Shown here in pieces: positions 11,872-23,013 of a stretch of DNA of 64,000 nt. A program made the translations under genes and the position numbers. Numbering within the stretch: position 1 is the first letter of the stretch; each line of letters starts with the position of its first letter. Origin of the DNA: Arthrinium phaeospermum (Eukaryota > Ascomycota > Sordariomycetes > Amphisphaeriales > Apiosporaceae); the NCBI GenBank assembly GCA_006503535.1, contig QYRS01000005.1:3100001-3164000 (forward strand), read 5' to 3'. The notes beneath the pieces are model-generated. The model was not told the DNA's origin, did not search any database, and saw nothing but the letters and a program-made list of their open reading frames with translations.

Positions 11872-12525
11872 GGCGACGGGTGAATTGGATGTTCTCGCGA
11901 CTCGAGTATTATAGGGGGGAAACGATCGATGGTACGGTGGATAAGTAATAATAGGCCAAAGGTGATGGAATAAGGATCAAAAGAATTCTTGGAAATAGCC
12001 GTGGGAGTGCGGAAGCGATGGTGCGAGCACATCGCACGGAGCCGCAACGATGCGGGGGAGCTCGAGCCCCTTTTCCCACGCAAGAACAACGATGACAAGG
12101 GGCTTGACAGCACCCGAGCGCCAGCAGCCAAGGCTACCATCATTGGGCTTCCTGGCAACAAAGCGCATGCTATCTTCGGAGTGAGCATCCCAGTATTATT
12201 TCAATCGGCACACGTTAAGTACGCTCCCGTCGTGAAACACGTAAAGACCATTGATTTCATACGCCACTGCACCTGTTCCCCAGAGTTGAGGGGAAATACT
12301 CGTATCAACTTAAATCAGGAGAGTTTATCGTTGCATTTACGATTTGGAATTGGTAGTGGCTGACACCATCCTAGAACAGGGTCCAGAATACGGGATATTG
12401 GTATGAATTGAAGGAGGGGGCTGAAGGATCTCTCCGCGAAGGGGTTCCATCGCTTCAATTAATATCCGACCGGTTTATAGTCTTCTATCCTTCACGTTTT
12501 CCCGTAAGGCCAGCCTAACGACCCT
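11872..12525. other. Intergenic between F-box-like genes A and B
   Basis: No supported gene. Expected to hold the promoter of A and the 3' UTR of B. Confidence 0.5.
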
Positions 12526-13703
12526 CTAATCTTCTCCATAGATATGTGCGTCGGGAGGCTCGTCTTCACCTTCATGAATCCGCACCGTACCCCAGTCGTA
12601 GCCGCGGAAGCCCGTGACGTCCCGCAGGCACGAGAACTCCGCAAAGTCGTCTTCCGCCACCGTCACGAACGCGGAGCCCTCCCCCCAGACCTCCTCGTAG
12701 GGTCTGTCCCAGGCCATTTCAATGTCCCGGAGCGTGTCCTTGGACGGAAGCAGGTGGCGCATCAACTGCTTGGCCGTGACCTCGCGACTGCGGGCGTTGG
12801 CGCCGGCTGTGGCGGAGCTCCAAAAGTCGCGCGACCGGTAGACGAAGGTCTCGAGGTTGGTGAGGTGCGCCAACAGGATGCCCATGCTCACCTGTTGGAT
12901 GCAGCTGTGCCAGATCTCGAGCGTCTGGAGGCCGCGGGAACGTACCGCCGCAGGCGCCATTCCTGGTTGGGCTGAAGGTCTGGCATCCAGGTAAGGTTGC
13001 AATTGACTAGGCGTAGCGTGGTGATGTTCGGGGTGAGGGCCAACAGCGGGAAGAAACGGCGTAGCTCGAAGGCATTAAACTCATCGTCTCGGCTCTGTAA
13101 TGTCAGGTCCCGGACACGCTCCAGTGGCTTGGCGGCGCCCGTTGCTTGAATTCGTTCAAGGATGTCCATTGCGTCCGGGAGCTCCTGCAGTCTGACCGAC
13201 AGTAGCTCCAAGTTTGGCGTAAGGAGGACGGCCAACATGGGCAGACACTCCGCGCTCGAATGTTCGTACACGGGCTGCAAGAGGGCGGGGTCAAGTCCCA
13301 GCGCTGCGGCCATCTGTAGGAAGAGTCTCCTGTGATGCGCGGGCCTGAAGTCGTCGGATACATCACCCAGGTGGATCTCTCTGACGCAAGCGGCGAGGTC
13401 GGGCCTGGCGAGTACGGTTTCGAGGAAGCCGAGACGGGGTGGTGGGGTCTTGGATAGACGCCGATTGACGGGCTCGTACGTCCTGAACAACTCGGGCTGT
13501 GCCAGGGCAGCAAAGCGCCTGGAGACCTTGCCGAGGTTCGCCAAGGCCTTCCTCGCCCCGGCCCCGGCATCGAATTCCCTGAACTTGCCGATGAATCTTC
13601 CGTGGATTCGGTCGTCCAATTTCCTTCTTTTGGCTTGGGAGACTTCGCTGGACAGCTGCTCGAACACGAGGCACCATATTTCTGGAGGGAGCTGGGGTGC
13701 CAT
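12526..13703 (-). CDS. F-box-like/LRR-like protein B, one frameshift
   Basis: The start at 13703 is chosen because MAPQLPPEIWCLVFEQL is the F-box-like helix and matches the start of copy A. After a KRRK-containing linker come FRTYEPVNRRL, LETVLARPDLAACVREIHLG and LRR-like strands (LTPNLELLSVRLQELPD, KPLERVRDLTLQSRDD, LLALTPNITTLRLVNCN). Near 12945 the frame moves by one base and continues as RGLQTLEIWHSCIQQVSMGI, ending HIYGED at 12526. About 390 residues in all. Probably a substrate adaptor of an SCF ligase; the substrate is unknown. Confidence 0.72.
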
Positions 13704-14237
13704 TGGTATTCGTTCATGGAACCCGGGCAGATTGCCGCTGAAGAAAAGAATCCCAACTTTTAACCTGTCGATTGTACAAGAGACAGATGAAATAAGAGTT
13801 GGTGGGTTGTTTGTTTTTGGGGGGAGAAAGAAGCACGGGAGCCGGCAAAGAATGGCCCAGGCATAATATTGATCTGAACAAACACGTGTCGTGGGAAATT
13901 GCACTGAAACATGGGCTGATGCGGGGTTGGCTCCCCCTGGTCGTTACTGTGTAACAAGAAAGGGGTCTAGCAGCGAACTTACTCACCAGTGCCCGACGAG
14001 CCGATTTTAATTTTCTAGCAAAGCGTGGAAATGAATGACGGCGCATAAGATGTCGTATTTAGTAACAGCGGCAATCAATAGTCTCATGTAATTGGGCGCA
14101 TGCTGCCTTGCCTCCATCGTGCTAGGACAGTAAATTTGCTTCGTATCAATCGAAAAAAAGGAGAAAAGAAGAAAAAGAAATCCGCTTCTGCCGGGGAGCC
14201 TTGGTATGAATCAAACTCGAGTATCAACCAAATGCCC
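13704..14237. other. Intergenic between F-box-like genes B and C
   Basis: Upstream region of B and 3' region of C. It includes an A-rich run on the plus strand at about 14150-14182. No gene seen. Confidence 0.5.
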
Positions 14238-15525
14238 TCACCAATATTCCGGCGGGACCCAGTCCTCCTTGGTGAGATGCACCATCGTCCGGAGGGCCGG
14301 GAACCCCGCAAAGTCGGCCCGCGTCAGCTTCTTCTCGTACTCGGCGCCGTCCCCGTGATCGTACTCCTGGCGCCCCGGGCGCGAGTAGTCCAGCTCCACC
14401 TCGCGGAGCGTGTTCCGGGAGTGCGCCCGCAAGCGCCACACGAGCTGCCGGGCGTGACCTCGCGGCCGGCCGTCGCGCTCGGGAGGGTCCACTGGACGGA
14501 CTGGTAGGTGAAGCGCGCGAGGCCCGACGACGCGCAGCAGCCCAGCAGGCCGCCGATGGTCTCGTCGTTGAAGTAGCTGTCGCGCACCTCGAGGGCCGTG
14601 AGGCCGGGGGCATGATGCGCCGCCGCGCGGCGTCGACGTAGTCCTCGTCGGCCATGTACGCGAAGCCCGGGCACGCGCGGAGGCGCAGCGTGGTCAGGTT
14701 CGGGGTCAGGGCCAGCAGGGGCGCCAGGCGGGTCAGGTCGGTGACGCCGCCTAGCCAGTGGCCCGGAAATTCGATCGTCAGGTCTTGGACGCGCCAGAAC
14801 GGCTCGATGACGCCGCTCGCGTGCAGCCTCTCCAGGAGCTCGAAGGGCCGTGTGTGGTTCGGTCCCGTCTCGACGCTCAGCACTGTGAGGTTGGGCAGCA
14901 GCGGGATGGCCAGCAAGAGGAGCCCTGGCAAGCGCGCCGGTTTAGTATCGGGCTCCAGCTCGGCAAAGTTAAATGGAAATAGGCACGTGTCGACGCCGAT
15001 ATGCCCCGCCAACCGCTTGTAGGTCGCTGCGACCTCAGCCTTGTCCGCCAGGAGGTCCTTCCCGCCCTCGATCATGGATTGATAGACAGTCTCCCTCAAG
15101 ATGAGCTCTTTGGTGCATCCCGCGAGGCGAGGGCTCTCCCTGACGGAGCGGAGGTACATGAGGAACCACTTGCGGTCGAGTCTCCAGTCCATGTGGTAGC
15201 ACTTGAACCGGGCGGCCTGCGCCATCTCGGCAATGCCCTTGGAGACCCGGCACAGCGCCATCAGCGCCAGCCGGGCCGTCATCCATCTATCCCAGTAGTC
15301 CTCGTAGCTGACGCTGGCTTCGGTGATGGTGGCACCGCGGGGGCGTAATTTATCATCGGTGAACTGCTCGCAAATGATGCGCCATATCTCTAGAGGGAGC
15401 GGAGGGGCCGTGGACTGTTTCTGGCCCTTGGCTGTGGATTTATTCCGCATCTTTGGCTGTTGAATGGGCTGTAGTAGGATCGTACTCGATGGGTTGGGTT
15501 CTAGTGTAGTATCTTCATGATGCAT
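14238..15525 (-). CDS. F-box-like/LRR-like protein C, C-terminal frameshifts
   Basis: The ORF opens at 15525. An internal Met at 15450 (MRNKSTAKGQKQ) is an equally good start. The F-box-like helix is PLPLEIWRIICEQF. The body has MALCRVSKGIAEMAQAARF and LRR-like strands (LLPNLTVLSVETGPN, FWRVQDLTIEFPGHWLGG, LLALTPNLTTLRLRACPG). The last third changes frame twice (about 14610 and 14470) to reach VRDSYFNDETIGGLLGCC and RNTLREVELDYSRPG, ending with EDWVPPEYW at 14238. The motif order matches copies A, B and the copy at 44.7 kb. Confidence 0.68.
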
Positions 15526-16010
15526 ATCCTATCTACTGTGAGGTGGCCCACAAAGTCCTCCGTACGAAGGACCTGGTGGCCCGTGCGCCCTGCACACGTG
15601 ACACCCCCTTTTGGCAGTGCTTGCAGCCCCTGAGCTGGTGATACCAACAGAGGCGGTGAATGGCAGATTGCAGAGTGGACAAATACTGTAATAAGTCATG
15701 TTATCATGAACCATATGGTGGGAAACGTGCACAGAATTGTCGTGAAAGTCAAGAAGAGATTACTTTTGAATCAACTTCACCATCGAATTGAACCATTGTA
15801 GAGGCGGCAAAAGGACCACGAACGATATCTGGCTGAGAATGGCCCCTCACCCCAGATCAGATCTCCCTTCCCCCAGGATATCTTCTCATCATATTTGACA
15901 GATCGCTCTTGCAGATGCAATAGAACCTCATCCTCGCCACCGGTGAAATGCCGACCTAGACATTCGCCAATGATGCCTCGCCCGCAAGTCGGGCCATGGC
16001 TGCGTATCCT
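15526..16010. other. Intergenic
   Basis: No supported gene. A 67-residue minus ORF (15529-15732) has two CxxC pairs but no further zinc-finger spacing, so it is not called. Confidence 0.45.
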
Positions 16011-17274
16011 TCAAGCATTGGCCTCCCCGTTCTCGTAGTCATCTGCTTTCTCTCTTGGCTTATTTGTCCAGTTGTCGCCCTAAAACGCATCAGCACATGT
16101 TAGTCACACCTCGATTGAGGTGTGTTGCAGAGCAGAACGAGCCAACTTACGTCGCCGAGGGCCCTTTGACAGGCCAGAAGTTCCTCGTACAGCGCTCCCC
16201 CCAGCCAATCTCCTTTGACGCGGGTGAGCGACTTCTCGACCTCGTAGGTCTTGGACCCGGTGACGTAGAGCGCCTCCCCGTTGATGTCGCGCGACATGGC
16301 GTAGAGGAAGGTGTCGGCCACGTCTTCGGGCTCGTTGCTGGGCAGCCCGTTGGCTTCGTACATGGCGATGATGCTGGCCACCATCTTCGTGCCTGGCCAG
16401 ACAAATTCAGCTTAGTTAGCATCGACATGGGAATCTGCGCTCTCAGAGGTTTCGGTCAGGGAGGTTTACGAGTCGAGTTGGGCAACACCACATTGACGCG
16501 AATGCCCTCGCTCGCGAGCAGATGATCCTTGGTGCTCCGGAACAGGCCCATGATACCCTGCTTGGTGGCGCTGTACTGAAACAGGCCGGGGAACTCGCCC
16601 AGGGACGCAATCGAGCCCACGAGGACGATGGACGCGTCCTTCTGGGTGGTGCCGTCGCCACTATTGCTACCGCCAACTACACGGTGGCAAGCCAGGCTCT
16701 TGCGGAGGAAATGCACCGCGACGCGCGTGAAGAAGACGGACCCCTTGAGGTTGACGTCCAGGATGAGCGTCGGCGGGGGCTCCTCGATGGCGGCGTCGTC
16801 GTCGCCCGTGGCAAAGAGCTTGCTCGCCTCCACCACGGCCGCGTTGGAGATGGCGTAGTCGATGCGGCCGTGCAGCTGCCAGGCCTGCTTGAACAGGTGC
16901 AGGACCGAGGCGTAGTCGGTCACGTCGGTGCGGACAAAGGTCACGTGGGGACTGGAGGCGTCAGCGGGGAGTTTGTCCGGGTCCTGGATGTCGCCAAAGA
17001 CGACGTTGGCGCCGAGGTCTGGGTACGCAGTGGTTAGCTCGCGCAGATGTCAAAATCTCGCTGTTCGGGTGTCTCTTCGCGCAGCTAGGGGGACCAACCA
17101 GCGAGCTTTGTGACCAGGGCGGCACCAATGCCGGTTGTTGCACCTGCGACGGGCGAAAGAGTGTCAGCTGGTTGGTCTTGGCAAGTGTAGGTTCGTATCA
17201 AGCTCACCGGTGATGACAACCACCTTGCCCTCTAGGGCCGAGAAGGCTTCTTTGTCAATTTGGACGAGCGACAT
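16011..17274 (-). CDS. Short-chain dehydrogenase/reductase (classical SDR)
   Basis: NAD(P)-dependent oxidoreductase with a Rossmann fold; substrate unknown. Exon 1 starts at 17274 (MSLVQIDKEAFSALEGKVVV ending ITG) and splices into ATTGIGAALVTKLA, which rebuilds the TGxxxGIG cofactor motif. The main exon (to 16470) carries VVFGDIQDP, then DYAISNAAVV in place of the usual NNAG. It also has the catalytic Ser/Tyr/Lys in VGSIASLGEFPGLFQYSATK. Exon 16392-16151 (TKMVASIIAMYEANGLPSNE) and a last short exon 16079-16011 complete it. The introns at 16469-16393 and 16150-16080 are clear; the two nearest the start are approximate. About 310 residues, with no frameshift needed. Close to the GST in a head-to-head layout, 1.2 kb apart. 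Confidence 0.88.
16105..16124. repeat. Intronic inverted repeat in SDR gene
   Basis: CACACCTC-GATT-GAGGTGTG forms a perfect 8-bp stem inside the last SDR intron (16080-16150). It might influence splicing; it may equally be chance. Confidence 0.6.
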
Positions 17275-18456
17275 TATCGGATACCCTGGGTACGAAAATA
17301 AGAATAAGAATACAGAAACTTCACATATTAAAACAAAAGCTTAGACTGTCCATTATATCTTTCATTATACGAATAATACATGGTCAGAGGTCAGAAAATA
17401 GTGGTGTTACCCCTCAGACGTTCGGTTACACCCGGCGACACTCATTGCCCGGTTCGGATTACATGTGATGGGGTAAGCGGCGGCACAACGAATCGAATGT
17501 AAGCGGAGGGTGGTACCGGCAATTCGTGTGGTACGAAACCTCCGATGAATGACGCAAAGTGTGCTACGAATTTGGCGATGCTTACTTATCCGACTCGTTA
17601 CCCAAGTTGCACCCACGCGGTTATTGCACATGGAAAAGGGGGTGGGTGGGTCATTTATTTATGGGACTAGAGCCGCCCATTATGGCTGTCACTGCCCTGA
17701 TATCAAAGGTTACAGACTAAAATAGAAATGAGAAGATCAGTATACTAAGAAATACCTTTTATCCGTACCTAAATAGTATAGAGCTTCAATACCCGAGTAG
17801 CACACTAGTAAATCCAGCATCTATCGCTAATGATCATGTATGCGACGTGGCACAAATATGTCCAATCAAGACCTGCTTTCCATACGGTTACTGTAAACAG
17901 GGCGCTCTAGCAGAACGCCTATCACAAGCGACAAATTTATATCATTAGGTCGCATCTTTCATCGTCCTCGACACCCATGAGGCAGGCCACCTTTCATCTC
18001 CAGTGATGCTTCATATGGGGTGAATGGAACTGGAGGAAGTTGAACGAGTTTAAATCGAGCTTTCCCATGTCTCTTCTCATTGAGATGAAGACGACGTCAA
18101 TCACAGTTTGAACGTAGTCAATAATCCCGCACCGGAAGCCCCGGAGTCGGTCGACATCAGCAACCCGATGAAAGTCTCCTTGCATATGTAAACTACACAT
18201 CGCCCAAACAAAACCCCTTGATTGTGGGGCGGTGTAGAACGAGGCCTGTCATAGAGGCACACGTCGGCGGTTGGCTGCTCACCAACCAGAATAGTATACA
18301 AGTAAGGGGTGGGAGGCGGTGCCTTCTAGGTGCGGGGTCCTTTTCTCGTCACCTATATTAGTTTTCAAAGCTCCCACTGTAAACTCTGAACGTCCTTCAC
18401 AACTTACCAACACCTTCAACCACCACCAAACATCTCATAATACCACTGCAGACAAT
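17275..18456. other. Divergent promoter region, SDR and GST
   Basis: AT-richer 1.2 kb between head-to-head genes. Several small ORFs without features. Shared regulation of the two detoxification-type genes is possible but not shown. Confidence 0.5.
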
Positions 18457-19356
18457 ATGCAGCCTATTCGCGTGGATCACTCGTAAGTGAATCGATTTGG
18501 TACGCATTGCACACTGGGTTCCTACAACTGACTCGGCGACTGCTAGCTCCGGGCCCCAACCCATGGAAGGTAGGCTCAATCAAGAAAGACCAGAGGCTCT
18601 AGATCTTAAGAGATCACCAAAAGTTGAGTCTCTACTGACCTCCTAATCCCCTTAACAGGTCATCTTCGTCATGGAAGAACTCGGGATCCCGTATGAAGTC
18701 AAATCCATCAAGTTCGACGACGTCAAGAAGAAGCCCCTAACCGACGTCAACCCCAACGGCCGCGTCCCCGCCATCGAGGACCCCAACACCGGCCTGACCC
18801 TCTGGGAATCGGGCGCCATCCTCACCTACCTGGTCGAGCAGTACGACCCCGACCACGCCCTGACCCTCACGTCCCTCGCCGACCGGCACCACCTGAACCA
18901 GTGGCTGCACTTCCAGATGAGCGGCCAGGGCCCCTACTACGGCGCCGCCGCCTGGTTCGTCAACCTGCACCCGGAAAAGGTGCCCAGCGCCATCGACCGC
19001 TACACGAAGCAGGCCCGCCGCGTCCTCGAGGTGCTCGAGGGCTGGCTGGCTGAAGACAGAGAGTGGCTGGTGGGCGACAAGATGACGTACGCCGACATGG
19101 CCTGGGCGCCCTGGAACGACCGGTCGACACGGTGCTCGGGGTGCCGGGGCCGGACAAGTTCGACGGGTTCCCCCGCGTTAAAGCTTGGCACGAGCGGATG
19201 ACGGCGCGGCCGGCTTGGAGGCGGAGCATGGAGCTTCGGGATCGGCTCATGGATGAGCAGGGGTTGCAGTGGAATGGGATTCCTAAGGGCATTGAGTCGT
19301 TTTCTGAGTACGAGGCTTTGATTAAGGCGGGGCAGGATACTGGTGCTGAGGAGTAG
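18457..19356 (+). CDS. Ure2-type glutathione S-transferase, small frame breaks
   Basis: GSTs conjugate glutathione to electrophiles or act as peroxidases/thiol transferases in the cytosol. Exons: 18457-18482, about 18547-18569, 18659-19356. The N-terminal thioredoxin fold shows GPNPWK, VIFVMEELGIPYEV, NPNGRVPAIEDPNTGLTLWE and SGAILTYLVEQYDPDH. The helical C-terminal domain shows HHLNQWLHFQMSGQGPYYGA and MTYADMAWAPWND. Near 19118 one base (a G) is missing: the frame moves to DTVLGVPGPDKFDGFPRVKA, ending in GAEE at 19356. The splice phase between exons 1 and 2 also looks off by one. About 240 residues, normal for the family. Confidence 0.87.
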
Positions 19357-19766
19357 GGTTCATCGAAAGAAACGGTACTGGATCTTATACAACATCTAAA
19401 GCATGGCGTCTTCGTAATACACGTCCGCTAAATCCTACACCTGCGTGATGATACTAAGACTGGATAACTTATGGGTTCCTCGTACATACTTCTCACGCCA
19501 CCCCCGGCTTGAATACCTGGCTAGCTTGCCGGCCAGTACCGCCGACTTGAGTAAACGTTTCTTTGTTTCCTAATTCCTGACTTTATCGTGGAGACTAAGA
19601 TAGACAAACGTTTGCAGGAGGGCACAGTTATGTTGCGATTCAAGTCTTGACTTCTAATTGTAAGTATGTATACATTCAGATTAGTATAACGCCTCGTGCT
19701 CCACATTGATTCCAAGAAGCAGCAATTTTTCGTTCCTCACCAAGTTAGGCAACTGAAACAGCACTT
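19357..19766. other. Intergenic, convergent 3' ends of GST and HET genes
   Basis: AT-rich 3' flanks. No gene seen. Confidence 0.5.
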
Positions 19767-21877
19767 CTATTCAATCGTGACATCTGTTACTATCGCGTTG
19801 GCGAACAGATCGCGGTGCATCTCTTCTTCGTCGACCTCGACGGAAATTCCAAGACGCACGAAGCGCTCTGGGTTTCCTGGCGAAATGCCCAGCACCAGGG
19901 CATAGGAATGACCTACTTTCGAGTCAGGGGTTTCCTTGGTTCCCCCAATATAGACACCATATTCTTCCGATACCTTTGGCTCTGCTGAGGATATTATGTT
20001 GGCTATCGCAGTCCGCATCTTGCCACGTCCTTCTGAAAAGACTGCCTATCGCTGTTTCCTTGAGAGTCTCTTGTGGTTCCAGCCGTAGTAGACAGTCAGG
20101 GTGAAAGATAGAAATCCATGTGTGGTCCCCAAGAGAATCGGTGTTGTCAGAATACTCCCATATGGGGAGGGTTCCCTCAGGGGATGCCGTCAGTTTTGTA
20201 AACGCCTCCACCAGCGGTCCGCGAAAAGTGATGAAACCCTCTTTCACCTCACCAAATGCATTCTTACCATCTAATAAGCATTCAGCTTGTATAGGGTGGG
20301 AATAATGAGTTGACAACGACAAGATATCATGATATAATGTTCCACCTGAGACCGAAGACCAACTCCAAGAAGGTGCGTTCTTGGGCAGCGCAGGAGTGGC
20401 TTGTAGGTCTTGCATCCAACATTGGCCGTTGACAAGATCCCCTTTCCATAAACCAGCCAAAAAGGTATCTTCAAGTTTGTTCTGGAAGACTTGCGTCACT
20501 GCAGACAGAGCAGGAAACCGGTCCGATGCCACAGTTAGCAGCCGACCTGAGTAGAGGCTGACTACTGTATGACGCCAAACTTTATAAGCCTCGGCGTTGC
20601 TCATCTTAGCAGTGGAGAGCTGCTGCAATGAAAAGTCATGGACACCATTGTCACGCCACTCGCTCTCTCCACATTCGCAATGCCAGGTTGATTCGCATTC
20701 CCAGTGTAGCTCTCTCTTGTTAAAAGAAAGATAGCGTCTTGCGAGAACCCGCTCTTGGTACGCCCAGGCTCGACTTTCGAGGGTCTCGTCTGAAACATTG
20801 TATCCGCTATAGTGTCGGAACCTCGGTCTGGCATATAATCCTGGTGATTCCGAGCTTGGAGGGATAATGCAATCAACAAATAACCCTTTTCTGATACCCA
20901 AGAATCCCTCATGTGCTCCAGAGGCGGAGTTGGCTGCAATAACGATTGTTGCGTTCCGGTATATCTCAGCCATGCAGGCAGATTGGTCCTCCCAATCGTC
21001 TCTGCTGTCCTGCAAGATACATAATGAGTCTATCCAGATACTGGACAGCCCTAGCTCCAGGCAGACCTTGATTGCGTCTTGGAAGGTTTTGGGCAAAGAA
21101 TACCATGGGATATCTTGTTTGAAGCTATCCAGGGTGGCGGTTGTAAGGCGCAGAAATTTGAGTTTTCCCCAGCAATGACTCAACGCCGCATAGCTTCCTT
21201 TCAGTCCTGTGTCGGTAGCTAGTCGGATCTCCGGTTGATCGGAGTTTCTCGAGATGGCGAGGAATCTTTTAGGTAGGTTCTGTGTAAAAGACAATCTGCA
21301 CGGATCGTGATTTGCCTTGCAGTCCTGAAGCCACTGTCTTGCAAGATCGAAACATTCTAAAGAAGAGGAGTCGTGCTGAACATGTCGAAGCGTACTAATG
21401 TTGCGCACTAATAAGGTCTCATTGAAAGTTGGAGTGCCAACTTCAAAATGGCATTAGCATTACTGCCAAGGTTGTAGTAGCGAGTTATGCAAGGAAAGCA
21501 GAGCTCATACATGTTGGGGTGTAAAGCGAGAGATGTAATGAACCCTCTTTGTCCTTGAAACCCTGGATAACGCGCATGGGTTCAAATCTTGACACATACA
21601 CACTGGAAGAAACTACATCTCTCCACGGCCATTCCCTATTCGCGATTTCGAGGACCTTTGGAATGACCGGGCCACAGAATTGGCAATCACAAGACCAATC
21701 ATTCAAGGTAAATGCTGCAAGCCGTTCAGGTAAAGGTCTGATACGGATAGTTTGCAAATTAGTGCATGGAGAATCGATACCATAGTGGTTCCTAAGCGCA
21801 AGAAGCATATCGGAGCCTTCATTGTCGGAGCCTTCTTCTTCTGTAGTAGTTTCGTCATGACTTTCTGAACATGGCAT
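19767..21877 (-). CDS. HET-domain (heterokaryon incompatibility) protein
   Basis: HET-domain proteins trigger cell death after fusion of genetically different hyphae; other members have unknown roles. The upstream exon starts at 21877 (MPCSESHDETTTEEEGSDNE) and joins across an intron (about 21514-21440) to GTPTFNETLLVRNISTLRHV. Signature motifs are YAALSHCWG, DAIKVCLELGLSSIWIDSLC, DDWEDQSACMAEIYRNATIV and ESRAWAYQERVLARRYLSF. Near 20020 the ORF leaves frame; the tail (EEYGVYIGGTKETP, SYALVLGISPGNPERFVRLG) continues to 19767 in another frame and is clearly the normal HET C-terminus. An in-phase segment at 21915-22241 could be additional N-terminal coding sequence. About 690 residues as given. 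Confidence 0.88.
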
Positions 21878-23013
21878 CTCTGCATCGCAACTTTCATCGT
21901 GTATCGAACCATTTTCAGGCTGCTCTCTCTCCTGCTTCTGGATTATCGGATGCGAGTTCTTGCTGTGCCCCAGCCATTGCGGCGTACATCAGGGGGAAGT
22001 GCGACCTGAGCCAGTAGCCCCAGAAGTAATAGCATTCGATAGAGCGCCGCAGACAAAGATAAATCCCGAGAATTAATCGAGGCCTGGTAATATACCTGAT
22101 GGCGGTGGTCGTAGAAGGGTGAGAGAGTCGATGCAAAGAGTGAGGGGAAGATGAAGCGCTGTAGAGAGAGAAGTCTTGCTCAAAAGCGGGGTTGCGCCCT
22201 GGATCATGAGGAGGTAGACGGCCTGAGGCAAGTAACAACAACAGTCAGCTGGAGGTGCTCCTACGCCACCTGGCAAGCGTTCTCAAGACGAGCTGAAGCC
22301 ACGCACTGAGTGGCGGCAAGACATCAGTGTAATGTGGTCATAGCTTCTTGTGTCACCGACTCCCAATGCTAGACTCGGCCTCGATTCGTTCGCGTTCGTT
22401 GGGATGGTGTGGTGTGTATTGCGTTATGTGAGAAAAGGCAGGCCGGGTATTAAGGTTCGATCAACGTCGAAAGGCTAAGCAGCTCATTCAGTTTCACACA
22501 TCATTTGCTCCTAGGTGGAACTTTAACCTCTGTAATTCAGAATCGTCGTACGTGGAGACTGCTAAGGCGTCTGTCGAGTATCAGTTATAAGTCAGGGGGA
22601 AATCTTCATCTGCCGAAGAGAAGTACATATCTGCATCCGGTACCCAAGGAAATGGATACATAATCATAGACTCGAATCACTGTCGTCTCAAGTGGCTTCA
22701 GCATGTACAGGCACAGTATGTACGGGTGTCAGAAGGAAGAAGGGGTGAATTACCTGCATCGCCACGACATCAACTACCACTGGCTGCGGAGCTAGACTCG
22801 GATTCGTTCAAACCGCACTGGGTTGGGCACTAAAGAAGCCATTTCGTGGAACTTAGGTCTAGGGCTGCTATGTTTAAGTGTCGAGTGCCGGTCACAAGAC
22901 GCTCTATGAGTATAACGAACCGCTTTGTAGAATATATACGTATTTCCATGGAAGCATGGCTTCCTGTCATGCAAACCTAACAGCCCGACCGCCTTAGTCC
23001 CATGATAAGTGTT
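21878..23013. other. HET 5' region and intergenic
   Basis: 21915-22241 (minus) holds a 108-residue ORF with a hydrophobic stretch (LILGIYLCLRR) that could be a 5' exon of the HET gene or chance. The rest has no coding signal that I can support. Confidence 0.4.

Noticed and set aside
15529..15732. CxxC-containing 67-residue minus ORF, possible zinc finger
   Set aside because: Spacing fits no finger family and there is no conserved context.
17275..18456. Transposon remnant in AT-rich intergenic DNA
   Set aside because: No terminal repeats, target duplications or transposase-like coding seen.
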